Assembly (NCBI GenBank): GCA_039583875.1
Contig: CM077150.1
Span: 188,112,375-188,176,374 of the forward strand
Source: Platanthera guangdongensis
Taxonomy: Eukaryota; Streptophyta; Magnoliopsida; Asparagales; Orchidaceae
Reading direction: 5' to 3'
DNA: 64,000 nt
Shown here: positions 55,610-64,000 of the stretch, in pieces
How positions within the stretch are numbered: position 1 is the stretch's first letter
Layout of the letters: each line of letters begins with the position of its first letter
Made by a program: the position numbers and the translations under genes
Notes under the pieces: model-generated
Told to the model about the DNA's origin: nothing
Databases searched by the model: none
Seen by the model: the letters and a program-made list of their open reading frames with translations, nothing else

Positions 55610-56260
55610 AGGCACACGGCCTGGGACACGGGCGTGTCCCAGGGCGTGTCAAGCCTGTGTCGACACTAAGGCGCGAAGTCGACACTTTGGTCTCGACATT
55701 GTGTCGAGACTGGGCACACGGCCTGCGACACGGGCGTGTCGCAGGGCGTGTCAACCCGTGTCGACACTTAGCCATGAAGTCGACACAGTGCTTCGACGTT
55801 GTGTCGAGACACGGCACACGGCCTGCGACACGGGCGTGTCGCAGGGCGTGTCAACCCGTGTCGACACTCGTCCCGCGAAGTCGACACTTTGGTGTCGACA
55901 ATGTGTCGAGACATGGCACACGGCCTGCGACACGGGCGTGGCGCAGGGCGTGTCGACCCGTGTCGACACTTAGCCGCGAAGTGTCGAGACCATGTACACA
56001 TGGCCTGGAGCCCAGGCGTGTCAAGGTGACACGGGCAAGGACACGGGCGTGTCCTAGAACCCGTGCAGTGCTCGGGTTGAAAACGGGGAAAAATCATGGG
56101 GTACACGGCCAGCTACACGGCCGTGTCAGGTGGAACACGGGCATGTCAGCTCGAACACGGGCGTGTTCGATACCCGTGTGAGGTTCCAGGTGATTCGATT
56201 TTGATGGCGAATGAGGCACACGGCCCTGGACACGGGCGTGTGCCAGGCCGTGTTCGGTCC
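55610..56260. repeat. ~101 bp tandem array of GACACGGGCGTGTC and GTGTCGACAC palindromes in T1 LTR
   Basis: CACACGGCCTG starts at 55613, 55715, 55815 and 55917 (period 100-102 bp). Each unit has GACACGGGCGTGTC, an inverted GGGCGTGTC and one or two GTCGACAC words. Single copies continue to 56250. The array recurs in the 3' LTR at about 62800-63450. Confidence 0.92.
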
Positions 56261-56540
56261 AGATTGGGCATTTCAGCCCCGAATCGAAGCCGTTCATTTC
56301 TTTGACTGAAGATCCAACGGCTGGGGGTTGTTCCTGAAGGGATATACCCGGGTTTTGACTTAGAAAACCCTCACTTTTTCCACTTATCCTCTTTCTAAAT
56401 CCTTGGAGAAAGGAGAGCTAAGGCAAGAAGAAGAAGAGCTAGATCCGCCATTGGAGGAGCTTCGGAGCTCCGAATCGCAAGCCGACTCCGGATCCGCGGA
56501 GGCAACGCTAGTGCGGTCATTTCCATCCGATTACTTTCCG

Positions 56541-56564
56541 ATGGCGCCAAAGAGGACCGCAAGG
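56541..56564 (+). CDS. T1 LTR micro-exon (8 codons, MAPKRTAR): proposed gag start
   Basis: ATG plus seven codons to AGG at a GTAACG donor. It joins in phase 0 to the gag frame at 58080, which has no usable ATG nearby (next in-frame Met near residue 59). The resulting basic N-terminus is like those of other chromovirus Gag proteins. The copy in the 3' LTR is at 63730-63753. Confidence 0.72.
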
Positions 56565-58079
56565 GTAACGATCCTCATCTTGAGCTTGAGTCGCTCTCTT
56601 TCTTTGCATAGGAAGCCCGCTCTCACGAGTTTGCGGAGAGTTGGAGGCGTTCCTTCGGGTAGATATGTGAAGTCCCCGTTGTTTAGAGTCCGTATGCGAG
56701 AACGGACATAGGCATTTTGGTTGAAGCCTACCCGGACATGTTAGTTCGGATCGGTGATGTTGCATTGCATAAGGCCGGAGAAGACTCCGTGCTATGGTTT
56801 GTTTTCGGGTTTTCTACGTGGTAGATTGCAGCAGGGAGCCTTAGGGATTAACCCAAAGGTGCACCCGGAAAACTGGGCGGATACGAGATCTTGCCAACTT
56901 GGTGGCCTGAGAGCCAACTTGAACATAACTGGGTTATGTGATTTGTGATGGACACGGGACTCGGTGGAAGTTTGACCCGCGCATATGGCTTAAATTGTCG
57001 TTGCGACGTGAGCACGGGTTAGATGGAACCGTACCCGTTCTATGTCGTTCGGTTAAAGAGACCTAAAGGTACGTGGCACTTACCGTTGGCATAGAATAGG
57101 GTCTTCGGCGGTCGATGGCTTAAATTGACGTGACCAATGCCAGGAAGACAAATTGCGCATAGGATTAGCCGTCTGTTGGCGGTGGTGAGTCTGGAATGTT
57201 GGTGGCTTAAGTTGACGCGACATGGACCGGTTCACCGAGAATGTGCCCTGAGTGCACGGGGCGTGTGGCCGTGCGAGCCAACGCCTGTGATGAAATGGCT
57301 ATGTTTTTTATATTGCTCGCTTATGCTAATGAAATGCAGGGAAGGAGCATCGCCGCCCCGAGTTGGGGGCGGGATCGTTATAATTTGGTCAGCATTGCTG
57401 ACCGTTGCCTTGTTTTGCCACCGTGCGGTGGTTTGTTGCTTGCAGGTGCAGCTGGACCAAGCGGTCAATAGCGGGCTAAAGCCCTTTTTGCGAAGCTGGC
57501 CCTCGAAGGCCCGAATGGAAATGTTTATTGCTTTATTCATGTATGACCGGCCTGCGTGCCGAGGTTTGTAAATCATGTAACAGACAAGTGAAACATTTTT
57601 TGTAAGGCCTTAAGGCTTGTTTTGAGTATTTTTGTAATGACATTCCTATTTTCGTATTAGTGGACATTCATGCTTGTTGCTGGGTTCTTGTTTTGCAACT
57701 TTTATAAACTGCTTCCGCTAGAATGCTCTGTGTAGGATGTTGAGATTGGTTGGATGGTTTCCATACGTAACCACCCGGTCTGTCTGTGGTATATGGCGTC
57801 GGGCCCCGGCCGGACCTACTGCTATATGCTATGCGACGGATAGGGGGTGTTACAATTTGGTATCAGACTACTGGTTTTGGTCGGGCTTGAACTGAATTCG
57901 TGGGCGAATTCTTTTTAAGGGGTGGTGAGCACATTGTGTGCGTCATCGTTATAACAGTAAAAAGAACCCATGAATGTCCACTTAGGAATGAAAATACTCG
58001 TGTTTGAGGAACCTGCGTGTTCCTATAATTGCTGTTTGCAATTTATTTGGTCGCTTAACGGTGTTTTGTACCACTATAG
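56565..58079 (+). other. Proposed T1 leader intron (1515 bp) spanning the LTR/primer-site border
   Basis: Donor AGG|GTAACG, acceptor CCACTATAG|G. It contains the primer site and the post-primer hairpin, so spliced RNA could be translated but not reverse transcribed. An alternative acceptor TTGCTTGCAG (57445) exists; whether an extra exon is used there is not settled. Confidence 0.6.
57858..57928 (+). promoter_or_regulatory. T1 primer site with downstream hairpin and purine run
   Basis: TGGTATCAGA (57858-57867), then hairpin GAATTCG-TGGG-CGAATTC (57894-57911) and TTTTTAAGGGGTGGTGAG. The same hairpin-plus-purine order occurs just before the 3' LTR (62700-62735). Confidence 0.8.
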
Positions 58080-59223
58080 GTGACCCGAAGTGGTGTTGGG
58101 CCGTCAAAACGCCGAGTTTCTGAGGCAAGTAGTGCACCGGATGTTGCTCCTGCAACACCTCTATCGGCTGAGAATATACGATTGGTTGCTGAAGCGGTGT
58201 TGGCCGTGATCAATGCGCAGCCTGGAAGGCAAGCGCAGCAGCCCGCTCCTGTGATGGAGCAAGTACCTCTGCAAGAGGCTGAGCCGAGGAGGGTGGAGCA
58301 AGTGATTGCGGAACCAATAGTGCCAAGGAGGGCAACTGAGAGGCAGCTGAAGCATGTAATGAGCTTTAACCCTCCGCTATTCTCGGGGTTGGGAACCCCA
58401 TCTCAGGCTGAAGACTGGCTCTCTAGGGTGAAGAGAGTCATGACAGCGACGGAGACGGAGGAGTGGCAGATGACCACCATTACTACGTTCCTGCTGGATG
58501 GTGAAACAAGGATGTGGTGGGAAGGATTGGAGCCGCACTTACTGAGAGGTAGGCAACTTTGTGATGTCTCGATGGAGGAGTTCTCGAGATTATTTTTGGC
58601 TAGATACCTCCCTTCGACGCAGAAGATAGCGTTGGACAATGAGTTCCTGAAGTTGGTGCAGTGTGAGAGGAGCGTGGATGAATATCTCCACGAGTTTACG
58701 CGGTTGAGTCGTTATGCTAGCTCCATCATCATGCATGAGGAGCGCAAGACTAATCGTTTCTATGAAGGCCTGAGGGATGAGCTGAGATTGTTACTGTCGG
58801 GGCCAATGACGCAGGGTTTCTTAACCTTGGTCAATACTGCCCGGTCCTTGGAGAAGGACATGAAAAGCGTGCAAGCGAAGAAAAGCTTGAGTGAAAAGAA
58901 ATCTGAGTTCAGAGTGCCGACTGCTTCAAAGTCCGGCTATCGGAAGTCTTTTAAGAAGCATAGGACTTCGGGTCCAGCTCCTTCTGGCGCTTCTGGGGCG
59001 ACTACGGGTCGGACCCCGGGTGCGTGCTTTACATGTGGAAAGACGGGGCATTTCGCCCGTGATTGTTGGAGCGGACGTCCTAAGTCCGAGAGGAGGCCGG
59101 GAGCCACTTATGAAGAAAAGGGAAAGGCGGTGGAGTCGACCGCATCCCACTATGCTCCGGCCCAACCAAGGGTCTACAATCTTGGCCAACAGGAGGCCAT
59201 TAAACAAGCTGACGTGGTGACAG
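58080..59223 (+). pseudogene. gag: T1 gag main exon (intact frame, 381 codons)
   Basis: Open from the acceptor at 58079. Words include RRATERQLKHVMSFNPPLF, AEDWLSRVKRVM, TRMWWEGLEPHLL and YLHEFTRLSRYAS, then a zinc knuckle CFTCGKTGHFARDC at residue 316. No stop is present. It ends GTGACAG at a phase-1 donor. If the intron is kept, translation stops four codons later (TAA at 59232), giving Gag alone. Gag itself looks usable, but the linked pol is broken, hence the pseudogene label for the unit. Confidence 0.85.
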
Positions 59224-59295
59224 GTACGTTTTAATTTATAGCAAGTCAATTTATATGCTTGTTATGCACATGTTACCTTACCACTACTTGTTTAG
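59224..59295 (+). other. Gag/protease intron of T1 (72 bp, phase 1)
   Basis: GTACGTTTTAAT...CTTGTTTAG. It contains one in-frame TAA and a T-rich 3' end. Removal joins GTGACAG to GATTTGTG, which restores the continuous gag/protease junction known in this lineage. Confidence 0.78.
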
Positions 59296-62200
59296 GATTT
59301 GTGTTGATTTGTGAAAATCCGGCACGAGCACTCTTTGATACGGGAGCTTCACACTCCTTCTTGTCCGAAGGATTTGTATTACGCATCGGAGTCCCTTCTT
59401 CGATGGCGAGGGATAAGTTGGATGTGCTGTTGCCAAATGGGTGTTCGATGCGAGCGGATAGGATCTGCGATGTTAAGATTCGTATTGGAGAGCAGGAGTT
59501 TGACCTGCGGGCGTCTTTACTTCCGTTGGTGGAGTTTGACGTCATATTTGGCATGGACTGGCTCTCGGAGCAGCAGGCCCATATAGATTGCGGTAGCAAG
59601 GAAGTAAAGCTGGGAGCGAGTCGTGAGACGACTTTTACGGGCTTAAAGGGGTCGAGCAAGACGTTGATGTCTGCTCTTCAGGTGGTGAAGGCGGTTCGTG
59701 CCGGAGCAGAACTGTTCTTTACACTATTGGAGGTTGCAAAGCCGCAGGCCGCTTTGGATTGTATTTCAGTGGTATCAGAATACCCTGATGTGTTCCCCGC
59801 AGATCTTCCTGGAGCCCCGCCTCAACGGGAGATAGATTTTACAATCGAGCTAGTGCCAGGTGCAAAGCCTGTGTCACGATCTCCGTATCGGCTGGCGCCT
59901 AAGAAAATGACGGAGCTGAAAGTTCAACTGCAAGAGTTGTTGGAGCAAGGGTATGTGCGCCCGAGTTCTTCGCCTTGGAGCGCACCGGTCCTCTTTGTTA
60001 AGAAGAAGGACGGAAGCTTGAGGTTGTGTATTGATTATCGGGAGCTAAACAAGCTGACTGAGAAGAACAAGTACCCGATCCCCGGATTGATGATCTCTTT
60101 GATCAGTTAGTCGGGTCGACGGTGTACTCGAAGTTAGATCTCAAGGCTGGGTACTATCAGCTGCGAATAAGGGAGAGTGATATCCCGAAGACAGCGTTTA
60201 GTACGAGATACGGGCATTATGAGTTTACGGTCATGCCGTTTGGGCTGACTAATGCGCCGTCAGTATTCATGGATTTGATGAACAGGACGTTCAGGGAGTA
60301 CTTGGACCATTTTGTGATCGTCTTCATCGACGATATTTTGGTGTACTTGCAAAGTGAGGAAGATCACTTCAAGCATCTCCATTTGGTGTTGGAGACACTC
60401 AGGAGAAACCAGTTGTATGCCAAGTTCTCGAAGTGCGAGTTTTGGCTATCCTCAGTGGCGTTCCTCGGGCATATAGTGAGTGGAGAGGGTATTGCTGTGG
60501 ATCCGGCGAAGATTGTTGCGATACGGGAGTGGCCTGAGCTTGCTACGGTAGCAGAAGTCCGGAGCTTTTTGGGGCTTGCCGGCTATTATAGGCGCTTCGT
60601 AGAGAACTTCTCGCGGATAGCGTTACCTCTCACTACTTTGACGAGGAAGGAGCATAAGTTCGTTTGGACGCCGGAGTGCGCGCGAGCTTTTGAGGAGTTG
60701 AAGTGTCGGTTGACCACGGCGCCTATGCTGAGTTCGCCGGTTGGAACCGAAGGCTACGAGATATATAGCGATGCTTCGGGCAGCGGTTTGGGTTGCGTGC
60801 TATTGCAGCACGGCAGCGTGATAGCTTATGGCTCGAGACAGCTAAAAGTGCACGAGAGGAATTATCCGGTCCATGACTTGGAGTTAGCGGCCGTGATTTT
60901 TGCCTTGAAGCTGTGGAGACACTATTTTACGGTGTGAAGATTGATATCTACACCGATCACAAGAGTCTAAAGTACCTGATTGATCAGAAAGATCTGAATA
61001 TGCGGCAGCGTAGGTGGATGGAGTTCCTGGGGGACTATACATTCAAGATCCACTACGTGCCTGGCAAAGGGAATGCGGTTGCGGACGCGTTGAGTCGCCG
61101 AGCCCCAGCTCAAGCGAATTGGCTATCAGTGCATGATGAGCGGTTGGTGCAGGAGCTGGAGGCGTTGGAGATTGTTTGTGTGGATAGACAATCTAGTGCT
61201 GAAGCAGTACTGAATTGGACTGAAGTCCAATATGACCTGGCTGATCGGATTCGGCAGGCTTTGGATATGGATGCTCATATGAAGCAGTTCATGATAGAGG
61301 CTCTGGATGGGTCAAATTCCCAATTTGTTGTGGAGGACGGATTGCTGTGGAAAGACGGTCGTTTGTGCGTCCCTAGTGTGGGCAATTTACGGGTGGAGTT
61401 GTTGTACGAGGCGCACCATACCAAGTACTCGATTCACCCGGGAGCACGAAGATGTACCGTGATGTAAAGAAACTGTTCTGGTGGCCGGGCTTAAAGAAGG
61501 ATGTGGCGTTATACGTAGCAAAGTGCCAAACCTGCGCCTTGGTAAAGGCGGAGTGCCAAAAGCCGGGAGGATTTCTTAAGTCCTTGCCTATTCCGGAGTG
61601 GAAATTCGACGACATCTCTATGGACTTTGTGCATGGTTTGCCAAGGTCGTAGAAAGGGAACGACGCCATTTGGGTGGTGGTCGATCGATTAACGAAGGTG
61701 TCACATTTTATTCCGCATAGGAAGGATGATCCGGTGGAGAAACTGGCGAAGCTTTATGTGGATAACATAGTGCGGCTTCATGGTGTGCCCCGCAGCATCG
61801 TGAGTGACCGAGATGGGCGGTTCACGTCCAATGATTGGAGGCTGGTGCAGCAAATGTTGGGAACAAAGCTGAAGTTTAGCACAGCCTTCCATCCGCAAAC
61901 GGATGGGCAGACCGAGAGGGTCAATAGAACCATGGAAGACATGCTTCGCATGTGTGTCTTGGACTTTGGAAAGCAATGGGAGGACCACCTTTATTTGGTG
62001 GAGTTCGCATACAACAACAGCTACCAAGCAAGTATTCAGATGGCGCCTTTCGAGGCCCTTTATGGTAGAAGATGTCGCACGCCGTTGTCTTGGTTAGAAA
62101 CGGGCGAGTCAAAGTTGTATAAGCGATCGGAAGTGGATGATGCTACTTCTTTGGTGAGAACCATTCGGGAGAGATTGCTTATCGCTCAGGACCGACAAGC

Positions 62201-62741
62201 AAAGTACTATAATGCCAAGCACAGGAACGTGGAGTTCGCTGTGGGCGAGTATGTATACTTGAAGATCAAGCCATTCAAGGGTGTCTCGCGGGTGCGGCGA
62301 TTGAAAAAGCTAAGCCCGAGGTACCTTGGACCGTTTGAGGTTCTGGAGCGAGTAGGAGAAGCGGCCTTTCGGCTGAAGCTTTCAGTGGAGCTAAGTGGTT
62401 TACATGATGTATTCCATATTTCGGTGCTTCGGAAGGCGGTGCAAGAGCCTACGCAAGTGATCGCGGTCGATCAAGTGCCGGTGGATAGTGGGCTAACGAC
62501 AAAAGTCAAGCCCGTGCGGATTGAGGACTCGGAGGTCAAGCGGCTACGCAATAAAGAGATCAGGATGGTCAAGGTCCGGTGGGACAATTGCGGTCGTGAG
62601 GAGCTCTCTTGGGAGCGAGAGCAGACGATGCTTGACGAGTATCCGGAGTTGTTCCGCTCAGGTACAAATTTTGTTTTGTACATGTTTTTCCCTTTATGTA
62701 ATTTCGTGGGCGAAATTCTTTTAAGAGGGGTAGAGTTGTAA
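59296..62741 (+). pseudogene. pol: T1 pol: protease, reverse transcriptase, RNase H, integrase, chromodomain
   Basis: Protease [32 protein letters not shown]. Reverse transcriptase [48 protein letters not shown]. RNase [25 protein letters not shown]. Integrase zinc finger and core ([33 protein letters not shown]). A chromodomain-like end, [18 protein letters not shown]. Three single-base deletions (about 60083, 60926 and 61441) and a TAG at 61650 break the frame. The frame ends with a TAA formed by the first bases of the 3' LTR, at 62739-62741. Confidence 0.94.
62700..62735 (+). promoter_or_regulatory. T1 polypurine tract with upstream hairpin
   Basis: Hairpin AATTTCG-TGGG-CGAAATT (62700-62717), then CTTTTAAGAGGGGTAGAG up to the LTR. 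Purine tract primes plus-strand synthesis. The hairpin is shared with the 5' leader of T1 and T2 and with the end of G2a. Confidence 0.8.
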
Positions 62742-64000
62742 CGCCCCGAAACTTAAAGGAGCAAAGGGGAATGTTTTGGGCCAATTTGAGTTCTGGCTGC
62801 AGGCACACGGCCTGGGACACGGGCGTGTCCCAGGGCGTGTCAAGCCTGTGTCGACACTAAGGCGCGAAGTCGACACTTTGGTCTCGACATTGTGTCGAGA
62901 CTGGGCACACGGCCTGCGACACGGGCGTGTCACAGGGCGTGTCCACCCGTGTCGACACTTAGCCGTGAAGTCGACACAGTGCTTCGACGTTGTGTCGAGA
63001 CACGGCACACGGCCTGCGACACGGGCGTGTCGCAGGGCGTGTCAACCCGTGTCGACACTCGTCCCGCGAAGTCGACACTTTGGTGTCGACAATGTGTCGA
63101 GACATGGCACACGGCCTGCGACACGGGCGTGTCGCAGGGCGTGTCGACCCGTGTCGACACTTAGCCGCGAAGTGTCGAGACCATGTACACGGCCTGGAGC
63201 CCAGGCGTGTCAAGGTGACACGGGCAAGGACAAGGGCGTCTCCTAGAACCCGTGCAGTGCTCGGGTTGAAAACGGGGAAAAATCATGGGGTACACGGCCA
63301 GCTACACGGCCGTGTCAGGTGGAACACGGGCGTGTCAGCTCGAACACGGGCGTGTTCGATACCCGTGTGAGGTTCCAGGTGATTCGATTTTGACGGCGAA
63401 TGAGGCACACGGCCCTGGACACGGGCGTGTGCCAGGCCGTGTTCGGTCCAGATTGGGCATTTCAGCCCCGAATCGAAGCCGTTCATTGCTTTGACTGAAG
63501 ATCCAACGGCTGGGGGTTGTTCCTGAAGGGATATACCCGGGTTTTGACTTAGAAAACCCTCACTTTTTCCACTTATCCTCTTTCTAAATCCTTGGAGAAA
63601 GGAGAGCTAAGGCAAGAAGAAGAAGAGCTAGATCCGCCATTGGAGGAGCTTCGGAGCTCCGAATCGCAAGCCGACTCCGGATCCACGGAGGCAACGCTAG
63701 TGCGGTCATTTCCATCCGATTACTTTCCGATGGCGCCAAAGAGGACCGCAAGGGTAACGATCCTCATCTTGAGCATGAGTCGCTCTCTTTCTTTGCATAG
63801 GAAGCCCGCTCTCGCGAGTTTGCGGAGAGTTGGAGGCGTTCCTTCGGGTAGATATGTGAAGTCCCCGTTGTTTAGAGTCCGTATGCGAGAACAGACATAG
63901 GCATTTTGGTTGAAGCCTACCCGGACATGTTAGTTCGGATCGGTGATGTTGCATTGCATAAGGCCGGAGAAGACTCCGTGCTATGGTTTATTTTCGGGTT
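62737..64000 (+). repeat. 3' LTR of T1, cut by the window end
   Basis: Starts TGTAACGCCCCGAAAC. About 15 substitutions from the 5' LTR in 1264 bp; about seven are CG to TG or CA changes. Confidence 0.95.

Larger units (their letters stand above)
55546..57854 (+). repeat. 5' LTR of T1 (2309 bp)
   Basis: TGTAACGCCCCGAAAC...GGGGGTGTTACA. A CG-rich palindrome array fills 55610-56260. The micro-exon is at 56541-56564. The block GTTATAATTTGGTCAGCATTG near 57378 is shared with T2 and the truncated LTR. Confidence 0.95.
55546..64000 (+). mobile_element. T1: plus-strand Tekay/Del-type Ty3-gypsy chromovirus, 3' LTR cut by the window end
   Basis: 5' LTR, primer site, gag, gag/protease intron, pol with chromodomain, polypurine tract and the first 1264 bp of the 3' LTR. 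The LTRs differ at about 15 positions plus one 2 bp indel in that stretch (about 1.2%). It is inserted in the G2b LTR. The left flank is AATGT; the right flank is outside the window. Confidence 0.95.

Noticed and set aside
1..64000. Host genes, tRNA or rRNA genes
   Set aside because: Every coding stretch with recognisable domains belongs to a transposable element; no tRNA cloverleaf or rRNA sequence was recognised by eye.

Overview
This 64 kb window looks like heterochromatic plant DNA, probably from an angiosperm. It is almost wholly built of nested LTR retrotransposons plus two small DNA-transposon derivatives. I found no host gene, rRNA, tRNA or CRISPR array. Evidence for a plant is the mix of SIRE/Maximus-type Ty1-copia elements with an extra 3' ORF, Tekay/Del-like Ty3-gypsy chromoviruses, a Tat-lineage gypsy element with two RNase H domains, a Tourist-like MITE with TAA target duplications, and initiator-Met-type primer sites (TGGTATCAGA). 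The species cannot be named from sequence alone.

Layout. 1-2514: 5' part of a minus-strand SIRE element (SIRE-A), inserted into 2515-6339, the 3' end of a plus-strand SIRE element (SIRE-B). 6340-8321: AT-rich DNA holding a 766 bp element with terminal inverted repeats. 8322-20797: a complete but decayed Tat element with matched LTRs, gag-pol, a 113 bp tandem array and two antisense, intron-containing genes with their own TATA boxes. 20798-21675: a copia gag fragment. 21676-23464: a reversed, truncated Tekay LTR. 23465-30006: 3' two thirds of a third SIRE element (SIRE-C). 30007-37550: a plus-strand chromovirus (G2a) that lost the start of its 5' LTR and all of its 3' LTR. 37551-44597: the 5' half of a minus-strand chromovirus (G3) with an unusually long LTR. 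44598-52062: the 5' part of a minus-strand Tekay element (T2), with a young, gag-less copia element (Co3, 46425-51123) in its LTR. 52063-53309: gag-protease remnant of a plus-strand chromovirus (G4). 53310-55545: a G2-type LTR (G2b), cut by the nearly complete Tekay element T1 (55546 to the window end).

The main discovery candidate is a splicing architecture shared by the chromoviruses. The gag start codon is not next to gag. It sits in a short exon inside the LTR (8 codons in three Tekay LTRs, 20 in two G2 LTRs, 14 in G3). Each exon ends in phase 0 at a GT, and the gag frame downstream is open back to a phase-0 AG. A second, phase-1 intron of 72, 72, 96 or 123 bp sits at exactly the gag/protease boundary in T1, G4, G2a and G3, with an in-frame stop inside it. 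Spliced RNA would therefore make Gag and Gag-Pol, while unspliced RNA keeps the primer site and serves as genome. No computation was run; the exon calls rest on splice signals, phase and conservation between copies read by eye.

Two other themes stand out. Nearly every LTR family here carries an array of short, often TCGA- or CG-cored imperfect palindromes (CTCGAG, CGTCGA, GACACGGGCGTGTC, GACCGCGCGGTC, GTTGACC/GGTCAAC), some phased at about 21 bp. The Tat element also carries an antisense four-exon gene of about 607 codons that is much better preserved than its own gag-pol.
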